NCBI RefSeq assembly: GCF_014596745.1
Contig: NZ_JABTCF010000003.1
Span: forward strand, 310,001 to 374,000
Direction of reading: 5' to 3'
Length of the DNA stretch: 64,000 nucleotides
From: Maribacter aquimaris
GTDB lineage: Bacteria; Bacteroidota; Bacteroidia; Flavobacteriales; Flavobacteriaceae
The notes under the pieces are model-generated. The model worked only from the letters and a program-made list of their open reading frames with translations. It was not told where the DNA came from and did not search any database. The position numbers and the translations under genes are program-made. This document shows positions 18,286 through 26,314 of this stretch, piece by piece; positions within the stretch are counted from its first letter, which is position 1; each line of letters opens with the position of its first letter.

Positions 18286-18687
18286 TTAGTCATCCAGAAT
18301 GTGCTTTTCCAAAACGAAGCAAACGAATTCCCCTTCAAAGACCTGTTCTTTTTTTTGATTTTCGACCACTACCGAAACGGTTACTTTCTTTCCATTGGAA
18401 TTATCGGTGATTGTGGCCACAGCCGTGACCTCGTCATGTAGAACAACCGGTTTCAAAAACTTTGAAGTGGCTTTTCCTAAAACTACGGTCGGCTCGTTTA
18501 CGGCCAGCATAGCGGCATAATCGGCCAAACCGAAAACAAAACTACCGTGGGAAAGATGATAGGTATCTACGATCATTTCTTCGGTGATGGTCAGTTTAAC
18601 TGTTGCGCTATCCTTTCCAATCGATACCACGGAACCGATTAATTTTTCCGATGCCAGTTCATGTGTGTTCTGTTTCGTATTATCCAT
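18286..18687 (-). CDS. PaaI-like hotdog-fold acyl-CoA thioesterase
   Basis: 133 residues with the hotdog-fold layout: AKLTITEEMIVDTYHLSHGSF-type region in which SHGSFVFGLADYAAM forms the central hotdog helix, then TSKFLKPV and DEVTAVATI strands. PaaI-like enzymes hydrolyse acyl-CoA esters and have an H-G-x-x-x-x-x-x-D/A motif matching HGSFVFGLAD. The length is normal. It is a single gene with a strong hairpin at its 3' end. The substrate is unknown. Confidence 0.88.
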   Translation of the reverse strand: MDNTKQNTHELASEKLIGSVVSIGKDSATVKLTITEEMIVDTYHLSHGSFVFGLADYAAMLAVNEPTVVLGKATSKFLKPVVLHDEVTAVATITDNSNGKKVTVSVVVENQKKEQVFEGEFVCFVLEKHILDD

Positions 18688-18842
18688 GTTCTTTTATGCT
18701 GATTTTATATGTTTGTTGCTATTATTTATACAATGAATACGGTTGCTTTTTCGCACGCCAAAGATACGCCCAAGCTTTTAATCAGAATACTTAACTGCGT
18801 TGTTTTGTTCCTCGTTTTTTTGGCTTATGGCTTTTGGCTTTT

Positions 18843-18938
18843 GGAACGTGGAATGTGGAATGTGGAATGTGGTAATTGGTGATTGGTGATTGGTGATTGG
18901 TAATTGGTAATTGGTAATTGGTAATTGGTAATTGGTAA
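18843..18938. repeat. Heptanucleotide tandem repeats
   Basis: Four units of GGAAYGT (18843-18870) are followed directly by nine units of GGTRATT (18871-18933) plus a partial unit, all 7 bp long. A related T/G-rich stretch (TTTTGGCTTATGGCTTTTGG) lies just to the left. It is non-coding, about 155 bp upstream of the thioesterase start and 440 bp upstream of the photolyase-cluster promoter. Confidence 0.8.
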
Positions 18939-18989
18939 AGAAAACTATTATTTTTTGAACACAAGAGAAATCAATCTTGGTAGGACGCT

Positions 18990-19150
18990 CTCAACACCTT
19001 CATCAAACCATTCCTTTAATTCCCCCGCAGCCGAAAGATTGTATCTTCTGGTAAACCGTCTTATTTCAATTAAAAAACCACTGCTTATGGCCGTGGTTCC
19101 CTTTATTTCTTGCGCTATACTATTTCCCCCATGCCTAAACGTTCGCACTA
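18990..19150. repeat. Diverged second copy of the 16.68-16.83 kb segment
   Basis: This stretch resembles 16681-16825 along about 140 bp: a TCTT-rich left part, AACCGTCTTATT.CAATTAAAAAACCAC, a terminator-like stem (19077-19098), then a CTATACTATTCC-type right part. Here the hairpin is not between converging genes. It may be a duplicated terminator region or the remnant of a small mobile sequence. Confidence 0.5.
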
Positions 19151-19288
19151 CCTTTTCCATGCCTCAACAACCTATGTACGGCATATCGGGTATTAAAAAT
19201 ATGACCAACATAACGTTTTGAAAAAAACGATTTAGCAACAGTTACCAACCTTGTACCTGTTTTTGGAAACAACGCAAATGTTATATTT

Positions 19289-19318
19289 TGTTTAATGTTT
19301 ATTAATATTACTTAAACA
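19289..19318. promoter_or_regulatory. Candidate operator of the photolyase operon
   Basis: The inverted repeat TGTTTAAT (19289-19296) and CTTAAACA (19311-19318) has 14 bp between arms. The same architecture (TGTTTAAC-N14-GTTAAACA) is found in the control region at 26233-26262 of the same gene cluster. It lies 62 bp upstream of the Lacal_2735 start. A -7-like TATCTTTA follows at 19324-19331. Confidence 0.5.
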
Positions 19319-19379
19319 TTATATATCTTTATGGAATTAAACCATGATATCCCAAGGGGTATCATACCAATACAAAACT

Positions 19380-19544
19380 ATGTTCGGACTATTCAATAAG
19401 AAAACGGAGAAAGAAAAACTGCAAGCGCAATACGGTAAGCTTTTGAAAGAGGCACATAGCCTTTCTACCACCAACCGTAAAATGAGCGATGCCAAAGTAT
19501 TTGAAGCGGAACAGGTGATGAAACAAATAGAGCGATTACCTTAA
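19380..19544 (+). CDS. Lacal_2735 family small protein
   Basis: 54 residues from the ATG at 19380; the in-frame ATG at 19344 would precede the conserved start. The sequence MFGLFNKKTEKEKLQAQY, then SLSTTNRKMSDAKVFEAE, is the flavobacterial Lacal_2735 pattern as I know it. It is predicted helical, highly charged and cytoplasmic; the function is unknown. It is the first gene of the operon with TIGR03643 and photolyase genes, downstream of a candidate operator shared with the folE/FAD-oxidoreductase region, suggesting a light- or stress-linked role. Confidence 0.85.
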   Translation: MFGLFNKKTEKEKLQAQYGKLLKEAHSLSTTNRKMSDAKVFEAEQVMKQIERLP

Positions 19545-19563
19545 CCTTTAACCCCCATGTGCC

Positions 19564-19854
19564 ATGACCACGGATAAAAAAGAATTTTCACCACAGCAGC
19601 TAGACCGCATCATCGAAATGGCCTGGGAAGACCGTACGCCTTTTGAAGCCATCCGCTATCAATTCGGGCTACCGGAGAAAGAGATGATCGTTCTAATGCG
19701 GGGCCAGCTGAAGACAACGAGTTTTAAACGTTGGAGAAAACGCGTGAACAGTGGCATAAGCCAAAAACACCTAAAAAAGAGGCATCCCGACATCAATAGA
19801 TTCAAATGTTCCCGACAAAGGGCTATTACAGGCAATAAGATAAGCAAACGATAA
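19564..19854 (+). CDS. TIGR03643 family protein
   Basis: 96 residues. The conserved core LDRIIEMAWEDRTPFEAIR, QFGLPEKEMIVLMR and SFKRWRKRV is the TIGR03643 pattern, which typically occurs next to cryptochrome/photolyase genes. The C-terminal part is basic (KHLKKRHP), so nucleic-acid contact is possible but unproven. It starts 20 bp after Lacal_2735 and ends 5 bp before the photolyase-domain gene, consistent with one operon. Confidence 0.88.
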   Translation: MTTDKKEFSPQQLDRIIEMAWEDRTPFEAIRYQFGLPEKEMIVLMRGQLKTTSFKRWRKRVNSGISQKHLKKRHPDINRFKCSRQRAITGNKISKR

Positions 19855-19858
19855 ACCC

Positions 19859-20509
19859 GTGTTGTTCAAAGAAGAAATACCGCTTTTCCCTACCTCGTAC
19901 AACGAGGTGCTGCAACGCCTACAAAAAATAGACCCCTTGGCCTATAGAGCGACCCGTAATTTCATCGATGGTAAGGTCACTTATTTATCGCCCTATATTT
20001 CCCGCGGGGTAATTTCCACAAAACAAGTACTTGCCTCAGTTTTAAAACGGGGGTATACGCCCGAAAAAATCGAAAAGTTCATCCAGGAACTGGCCTGGCG
20101 CGATTATTGGCAACAAATTTGGATCGCTAAGGGCAATGCCATTGATTTGGATCTTAAGCAAGCCCAGCATCCGGTTACGAATACGGATCTTTCTAGCGCC
20201 ATCATTAACGGAAAAACGGGAATTGAAGCGATAGACACGGCCATTACGGATTTTTACCGAACGGGTTATTTGCACAACCATGTACGTATGTACGTTGCTT
20301 CCCTCGCCTGTAATATCGCCAAAAGCCATTGGAAATTCCCCGCCCATTGGATGTACTATCACTTATTGGATGCCGATTGGGCCAGTAATGCATTGAGCTG
20401 GCAATGGGTCGCAGGGGCCAATAGCAACAAAAAATATGTGGCCAACCAAGAGAACGTAAACAAGTATTGTCATACCGATCAGCGGGGAACAGCACTAACG
20501 AATAAATGA
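19859..20509 (+). CDS. Photolyase/cryptochrome FAD-binding-domain protein, probably 3'-truncated
   Basis: 216 residues covering the helical FAD-binding half of a photolyase, with no N-terminal antenna domain. Motifs: YLSPYISRGVISTKQV, FIQELAWRDYWQQ, GYLHNHVRMYVASLACN and LLDADWASNALSWQWVAGA, the lesion/FAD-binding core. The C-terminus ends abruptly after DQRGTALTNK. Its last codons (from about 20483) are made of the tandem repeat that follows (GGGGAACAGCACTAACGAATAA). Homologues I remember are roughly twice as long, so the original 3' end was probably lost when the repeat array arose. Whether the shortened protein works is open. It starts 5 bp after TIGR03643. Confidence 0.82.
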   Translation: MLFKEEIPLFPTSYNEVLQRLQKIDPLAYRATRNFIDGKVTYLSPYISRGVISTKQVLASVLKRGYTPEKIEKFIQELAWRDYWQQIWIAKGNAIDLDLKQAQHPVTNTDLSSAIINGKTGIEAIDTAITDFYRTGYLHNHVRMYVASLACNIAKSHWKFPAHWMYYHLLDADWASNALSWQWVAGANSNKKYVANQENVNKYCHTDQRGTALTNK

Positions 20510-23500
20510 TAGTATCGAAAAATGAGAAAACAATTGTTAGGTCGAGCGCAGTCGAGACCTATTGAAAAAACGCTAATCATACAACCTCTCGGCTCCGATC
20601 GAGGGGACGGCAATAACGAATAAATGGTAGTAATAAAAAACCCATTGTCAGGTCGAGCGCAGTCGAGACCTATTGAAAGAACGTTAATCAAACTACCTCT
20701 CGACTGCGCTCGAGGGGACAGCAATAACGAATAAATAGTCGTAATGAACAACCCATTGTCAGGTCGAGCGCAGTCGAGGTTTGTCAGGTCGAGCGCAGTC
20801 GAGACCTAATGAAAAAACGCTAATCATACAACCTCTCGACTCCGCACGAGGGGACAGCACTAACGAATAAATGGTAGTAATATAAAACCCATTGTCAGGT
20901 CGAGCGCAGTCAAGACCTATTGAAAAAACGCTAATCATACAACCTCTCGACTCCGCTCGAGGAGACAGCAATAACGAATAAGCAGTCGTAATGAACAACC
21001 CATTGTCAGGTCGAGCGCAGTCGAGACCTATTGAAAAAACGCTAATCATACAACCTCTCGACTGCGCTGGAGGGGACAGCAATAACGAATAAGCAGTCGT
21101 AATGAACAACCCATTGTCAGGTCGAGCGCAGTCAAGACCTATTGAAATAATGCCAATAAAGCAACCTCTCGACTCCGCCCGAGGGGACAGCAATAACGAA
21201 TAAATAGTCGTAATGAACAACCCATTGTCAGGTCGAGCGCAGTCGAGACCTAATGAAAGAAACGCTAATCATACAACCTCTCGACTCCGCTCGAGGGGAC
21301 GGCACTAACGAATAAATGGTAGTATCGAAAAATAAGAAACAATTGTCAGGTCGAGCGCAGTCGAGGTTTGTCAGGTCGAGCGCAGTCGAGACCTAATGAA
21401 AGAAACGCTAATCATACAACCTCTCGACTCCGCTCGAGGGGACAGCACTAACGAATAAATAGTCGTAATGAACAACCCATTGTCAGGTCGAGCGCAGTCG
21501 AGACCTAATGAAAGAAACGCTAATCAAACTACCTCTCGACTCCGCTCGAGGGGACAGCAATAACGAATAAGCAGTCGTAATGAACAACCCATTGTCAGGT
21601 CGAGCGCAGTCGAGGTTTGTCAGGTCGAGCGCAGTCGAGACCTAATGAAAAAAACGCTAATCATACAACCTCTCGACTCCGCTCGAGGGGACGGCAATAA
21701 CGAATAAACAGTCTTAATGAACAACCCATTGTCAGGTCGAGCGCAGTCGAGACCTATTCAAAAAACGCTAATCATACAACCTCTCGACTCCGCTCGAGGG
21801 GACGGCAATAACGAATAAATGGTAGTATCGAAAATAAAACCCATTGTCAGGTCGAGCGCAGTCGAGACCTATTCAAAAAACGCTAATCAAACAACCTCTC
21901 GACTCCAATCGAGGGGACGGCAATAACGAATAAATAGTCGTAATGAACACCCCATTGTCAGGTCGAGCGCAGTCGAGACCTATTGAAAAAACGCTAATCA
22001 TACAACCTCTCGACTCCGCTCGAGGGGACAGCACTAAAGAATAAATAGTCGTAATGAACAACCCATTGTCAGGTCGAGCGCAGTCGAGACCTATTGAAAT
22101 AATGCCAATCAAACAACCTCTCGACTGCGCTCGAGGGAACAGCACTAACGAATACATAGTTGTAATGAACAACCCATTGTCAGGTCGAGCGCAGTCGAGA
22201 CCTATTGAAAAAATGCCAATGAAGCAACCTCTCGACTGCGCTCGAGGGGACAGCACTAACGAATAAATGGTAGTATCGAAAAATAAGAAAACAATTGTCA
22301 GGTCGAGCGCCATCGAGACCTATTGAAAAAACGTTAATCATACAACCTCTCGACTGCGCTCGAGGGGACAGCACTAACGAATAAATGGTAGTAATAAAAA
22401 ACCAATTGTCAGGTCGAGCGCAGTCGAGACCTATTGAAAAAATGCCAATGAAGCAACCTCTCGACTGCGCTCGAGGGGACAGCACTAACGAATAAATGGT
22501 AATATCGAAAAATGAGAAGACAATTGTCAGGTCGAGCGCAGTCGAGACCTATTGAAATAATGCCAATCAAACAACCTCTCGACTGCGCTCGAGGGGACCG
22601 GCATAACCAATAAATGGTAGTATCGAAAAATAAGAAACAATTGTCAGGTCGGGCGCCATCGAGACCTAATGAAAGAAACGCTAACCGAACTACCTCTCGA
22701 GGGCACTCGAGGGGACAATAGAAACAGAGTAAACCATGGCACCCAAAAATGAAAAGCAACTATCTCGTCAAGCACAGTCGAGGTTTGTCAGGTCGAGCGC
22801 AGTCGAGACCTAATTGACCCAACGCTAACCAAAAAAAGACCTCTCGACTGCGCTCGAGGGGACAGCAATAATGAATAAATAGTCGTAATGAACAACCCAT
22901 TGTCAGGTCGAGCGCAGTCGAGGTTTGTCAGGTCGAGCGCAGTCGAGACCTATTGAAAAAACGCTAATCATACAACTTCTCGGCTCCGATCGAGGGGACA
23001 GCAATAACGAATAAGCAGTCGTAATGAACAACCCATTGTCAGGTCGAGCGTAGTCGATACCTATTGAAATAATACCAATGAAGCAACCTCTATACTCCGC
23101 TCGAGGGGACGGCAATAACGAATAAATAGTTGTAATGAACAACCCATTGTCAGGTCGAGCGCAGTCGAGACCTATTCAAAAAACGCTAATCATACAACCT
23201 CTCGACTCCGCTCGCGGGGACGGCAATAACGAATAAGCAGTCGTAATGAACAACCCATTGTCAGGTCGAGCGCAGTCGAGACCTATTGAAAGAAACGCTA
23301 ATCATACAACCTCTCGACTGCGCTCGAGGGGACCGGCATAACCAATAAATGGTAGTATCGAAAAATGAGAAAACAATTGTCAGGTCGAGCGCAGTCGAGA
23401 CCTATTCAAAAAACGCTAATCATACAACCTCTCGACTCCGCTCGAGGGGACGGCAATAACGAATAAGCAGTCGTAATAAACAACCCATTGTCAGGTCGAG

Positions 23501-23590
23501 CGCAGTCGAGACCTATTGAAAAAACACTAATCAAACAACCTCTCGACTGCGCTCGAGGGGACAGCAATAACGAATACATAGTCGTAATGA
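20483..23590. repeat. Tandem array of about 26 units of about 111 bp
   Basis: Each unit contains GGTCGAGCGCAGTCGAGACC, then about 35 AT-rich bases, then the near inverse CCTCTCGACTGCGCTCGAGG, then GGGACAGCAATAACGAATAA and a TAGTCGTAATGAAC link. Each unit can thus fold into a large hairpin. Several units (near 20755, 21343, 21592, 22770, 22899) carry a doubled left arm. Units differ at a few positions (GACTGC or GACTCC; ACGCTAATC or ATGCCAAT). The array separates the photolyase-domain gene from DUF2256. Because 111 is divisible by three, long repetitive open frames appear that are not genes. Confidence 0.95.
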
Positions 23591-23715
23591 AAAAACAACA
23601 CCTTCCCCAAAAAATATGTCCAGTTTGCCTCCGTCCTTTTTCATGGCGGAAAAAATGGGAAAACCATTGGGAAGAAGTAAAATATTGTAGTGAACGTTGT
23701 AAAAGAAACAAATGA
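23587..23715 (+). CDS. DUF2256 zinc-ribbon-like protein
   Basis: 42 residues: [19 protein letters not shown], then [12 protein letters not shown]. Four cysteines in C-x2-C and C-x3-C pairs suggest a small zinc-binding domain. DUF2256 is habitually next to cryptochrome/photolyase genes. The ATG lies in the last bases of the tandem array (GTAATGAA, also present in each repeat unit). The stop overlaps the start of the next gene (ATGA), so the two are translationally coupled. The start is fixed by the absence of coding character upstream. Confidence 0.88.
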   Translation: MKKQHLPQKICPVCLRPFSWRKKWENHWEEVKYCSERCKRNK

Positions 23716-25196
23716 AAAGCATACACCTGATCTTTCCGCATCAACTTTTTAAAAACTCCCCTCTTTTCCAAAAGAAGGCCCCTATTTATTTGGTGGAAGA
23801 ATACCTTTTCTTTCGACTCTATCCGTTTCATAAACGGAAGATAGCGCTGCATAGGGCCAGTATGAAAAAGTATGAAACCTACCTAAAATCCTTGGATCTT
23901 GATGTTCAGTATATAGCATCGACCGATGAACGTTCGGACATACGCCTACTTTTGCCCCAACTAGGTGATCAGGGTATCACCCATATCACATATATAGATC
24001 CCAACGATAATTGGTTGGAAAAACGCCTAACCGAAGGGTGCCAAAAAGCGGAAATAAGCCTTGAGGTGCAACAATCGCCCCTATTTCTGAACACCAAGGA
24101 AGATCTAAAGGATTATTTTAAGGATGGAAGGAAGAAATACCATCAGACCAGCTTCTATACCGAAGAACGGAAAAAACGGAATATATTGATCGATACCGAT
24201 GGTTCACCTACGGGTGGAAAATGGACTTTTGATACGGAGAACCGAAAGAAATACCCAAAGAAAAAGACACCCCCAGCCATCCAATTCCCCAATCTTGATG
24301 ATTACCAGATTGAAGCGAATGCCTATGTAAGCGAAAATTTCGAAGATCATTTGGGCCAACTGACCGAACATGCCCTCTACCCTACCGATTTTAAAACGAC
24401 CAAGGCTTGGCTGCACCAATTTTTTGAACAACGCTTTATGGAGTTTGGAACCTACGAAGATGCGATCGTCGCCGAAAGTTCGATACTTCACCATAGTGTA
24501 CTGACCCCCATGTTGAATATTGGACTGATTACCCCAAAGGAGATCATCGATGCCTGCCTGGCTTTTGCCCAAGAGAACCATATTCCCATCAACGCAACGG
24601 AAGGTTTTATACGACAACTGATCGGTTGGCGAGAGTTTATGGCCGGTATGTACCGATTTCATGGCTCACAAGAACGAAAACGGAATTATTGGGGATTCAC
24701 CAAAAAAATTCCACCCTCGTTTTATACCGGTACCACGGGCATTCCCCCAATTGACCAAACCATAAAAAAAGTATTGCGGACCGGTTATTGCCATCATATA
24801 GAAAGACTCATGGTCTTAGGTAATTTTATGATGCTTTGTGAATTTGACCCCGATGAAGTCTATCGCTGGTTCATGGAGCTGTTCATAGATTCCTATGATT
24901 GGGTCATGGTACCCAACATCTATGGCATGAGCCAATTTGCCGACGGAGGGCTATTCGCCACCAAGCCGTATATCAGCGGAAGCAATTACCTTATGAAAAT
25001 GGGGAATTACCCAAAGGGGGAATGGCAGGGCGTTTGGGACGGACTCTTTTGGCGGTTTATGCACGTGCATCGCGATTTCTTTACCCAAAATCCACGATTG
25101 GGGATGTTGGTTTCCATGTTCGACAAAATGCCGGAAGAAAAACGAAAATCACATCTGGAACAGGCAGCTACCTATTTGAAGAAACTATCGCAGTAA
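23712..25196 (+). CDS. PhrB-like cryptochrome/photolyase without Fe-S cysteines
   Basis: 494 residues of the prokaryotic (6-4) photolyase/cryptochrome group. The N-terminal Rossmann domain starts LIFPHQLF. The FAD-binding helical domain has [16 protein letters not shown] (296-310), [15 protein letters not shown] (361-375) and [20 protein letters not shown] (402-421). In Fe-S members of this group four cysteines near the C-terminus bind a 4Fe-4S cluster. Here residues 377-494 contain no cysteine, and the usual cysteine loop reads [17 protein letters not shown]. So this is a cluster-less variant, if the group assignment holds. It overlaps DUF2256 by 4 bp. Role: blue-light repair of DNA photoproducts or light sensing. 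Confidence 0.92.
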   Translation: MKSIHLIFPHQLFKNSPLFQKKAPIYLVEEYLFFRLYPFHKRKIALHRASMKKYETYLKSLDLDVQYIASTDERSDIRLLLPQLGDQGITHITYIDPNDNWLEKRLTEGCQKAEISLEVQQSPLFLNTKEDLKDYFKDGRKKYHQTSFYTEERKKRNILIDTDGSPTGGKWTFDTENRKKYPKKKTPPAIQFPNLDDYQIEANAYVSENFEDHLGQLTEHALYPTDFKTTKAWLHQFFEQRFMEFGTYEDAIVAESSILHHSVLTPMLNIGLITPKEIIDACLAFAQENHIPINATEGFIRQLIGWREFMAGMYRFHGSQERKRNYWGFTKKIPPSFYTGTTGIPPIDQTIKKVLRTGYCHHIERLMVLGNFMMLCEFDPDEVYRWFMELFIDSYDWVMVPNIYGMSQFADGGLFATKPYISGSNYLMKMGNYPKGEWQGVWDGLFWRFMHVHRDFFTQNPRLGMLVSMFDKMPEEKRKSHLEQAATYLKKLSQ

Positions 25197-25198
25197 AT

Positions 25199-25723
25199 CT
25201 ACAAGCGTCGGGTGATCTTGGAACTCATGGGTTTGGTCAATGAAAAAAAGTAATCGATAAGCTGGCCTTTTTCATCAATCAGGTATTTTTGAAAATTCCA
25301 TTTTACGCTCGAGCTTTTCTTTCCGTTCAGGTCTTTCGAGGTAAGCCATTTGTATAACGGATGTTGTTCGCTCCCTTTTACGTTTACCTTTTCGGTCAAT
25401 AGGAAAGTAACCCCAAAATTACGTTCGCAGAACGTCTGTATTTCTTGGGCATCCCCCGGTTCCTGATTTCCGAACTGATTGCAGGGCACACCGATGACCA
25501 CCAGTGAATCGGGATAGGTATCGCTTAATTTCTGTAGCTCTTTGTATTGCTTGGTAAACCCACATTCGGAAGCAACGTTCACTATCAATATCTTTTTTCC
25601 CTCAAATTTCGAGAGTGCGATAGGTTCCCCGTTTAAATTATTGATCGGAATATCATATAGATGCTTCATTGTATTGTTCCCTTTATAGGATGGACCTGTT
25701 TTAGCTTCGTTCAGCGTTTTCAT
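25199..25723 (-). CDS. Glutathione peroxidase-family thiol peroxidase
   Basis: 174 residues, or 156 if translation starts at the in-frame ATG at 25669, which begins MKHLYDIPI, the usual family start. Peroxidatic Cys in NVASECGFT, Gln in PCNQFG and Trp-Asn in KWNFQKYL complete the catalytic tetrad. Reduces hydrogen or lipid hydroperoxides, in bacteria usually with thioredoxin. It is 5 bp downstream of the folE-like gene, so co-transcribed with it. In this cluster it fits defence against photo-oxidative stress. Confidence 0.93.
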   Translation of the reverse strand: MKTLNEAKTGPSYKGNNTMKHLYDIPINNLNGEPIALSKFEGKKILIVNVASECGFTKQYKELQKLSDTYPDSLVVIGVPCNQFGNQEPGDAQEIQTFCERNFGVTFLLTEKVNVKGSEQHPLYKWLTSKDLNGKKSSSVKWNFQKYLIDEKGQLIDYFFSLTKPMSSKITRRL

Positions 25724-25728
25724 AAGCC

Positions 25729-26181
25729 TTATTCATTCAAATAATTCTGTAATTCGGCGATTTTGTCCGACTTCATGAACACGCCACCATAGTAGGAGGT
25801 GACCGTAGCTGAAGTATCATCCTTAATACCCCGTGAAGATACACATAAATGCTTGGCATCAATAATCACGGCAACATCCTCGGTCTGTAGGATCGCCTTT
25901 AAATCCATCGCGATCTGATTGGTCAATCGTTCCTGTACTTGTGGCCGCTTGGCATCGTATTGTACAATCCTATTGAGTTTGGAAAGTCCGATCACCTTTC
26001 CCGACGAAATATAGGCGATATGTGCCTTTCCTATGATCGGCACAAAATGATGCCCACAGTTGGAATAAAAGGTAATGTTCTTTTCCTCCAGCATCTGATT
26101 GTATCTGTATTTGTTATCGAACAGGGCCACTTTGGGCTTATTGGCGGGATTGAGTCCCGAAAATATCTCCTCAATATCCAT
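25729..26181 (-). CDS. folE: Short GTP cyclohydrolase I (FolE) homologue
   Basis: 150 residues, against roughly 190-220 for usual FolE; the N-terminal helical segment is missing and homology begins at IEEIFSGLNPANKP. Zinc and catalytic residues are kept: Cys42, His44 and His45 in SNCGHHFVPII, and Cys113 in KHLCVSSRG. The usual C-E-H-H reads C-G-H-H here. GTP cyclohydrolase I makes dihydroneopterin triphosphate, the pterin precursor of folates, and folates serve as photolyase antenna. Its place in a photolyase cluster suggests a dedicated copy for light-active pterin. Divergent from the FAD oxidoreductase gene, with a shared control region. Confidence 0.88.
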   Translation of the reverse strand: MDIEEIFSGLNPANKPKVALFDNKYRYNQMLEEKNITFYSNCGHHFVPIIGKAHIAYISSGKVIGLSKLNRIVQYDAKRPQVQERLTNQIAMDLKAILQTEDVAVIIDAKHLCVSSRGIKDDTSATVTSYYGGVFMKSDKIAELQNYLNE

Positions 26182-26232
26182 ATATTTTTTTCTGTTATAG
26201 TCACTTAACCTTAGTAAAGGTATTTTATATTG

Positions 26233-26262
26233 TGTTTAACTATTAATTATTTTTGTTAAACA
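26233..26262. promoter_or_regulatory. Candidate operator between folE-gpx and FAD-oxidoreductase genes
   Basis: The inverted repeat TGTTTAAC (26233-26240) and GTTAAACA (26255-26262) has perfect arms with 14 bp between. The same design stands before the Lacal_2735/photolyase operon (19289-19318). It overlaps the -33 box of the rightward promoter and lies 10 bp from a leftward TACCTTTA (26215-26222 on the minus strand), so one regulator could control both directions. Confidence 0.55.
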
Positions 26263-26284
26263 TTATTTAAAACTACTATCTTTG
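26252..26284 (+). promoter_or_regulatory. Bacteroidetes-type promoter of the FAD-oxidoreductase gene
   Basis: A TTTG box at 26252-26255 and TATCTTTG at 26277-26284 are separated by 21 bp, matching the -33 TTTG / -7 TAnnTTTG pattern of Bacteroidetes. The start codon at 26315 follows after 30 bp. Confidence 0.65.
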
Positions 26285-26314
26285 CACCTAGGAAGTTGAT
26301 TTTCAAATAACCCT

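Noticed and set aside
20479-23142. Long repetitive minus-strand open frames (37-residue periods with LSPRAQSRG and [12 protein letters not shown])
   Set aside because: They arise because the repeat unit is 111 bp, divisible by three. Frames shift with every unit of other length and there is no ribosome-binding site, so they are not counted as genes.
20483-23590. Tandem array as a CRISPR
   Set aside because: The whole 111-bp unit is repeated; there are no unique spacers, and no cas genes are present.
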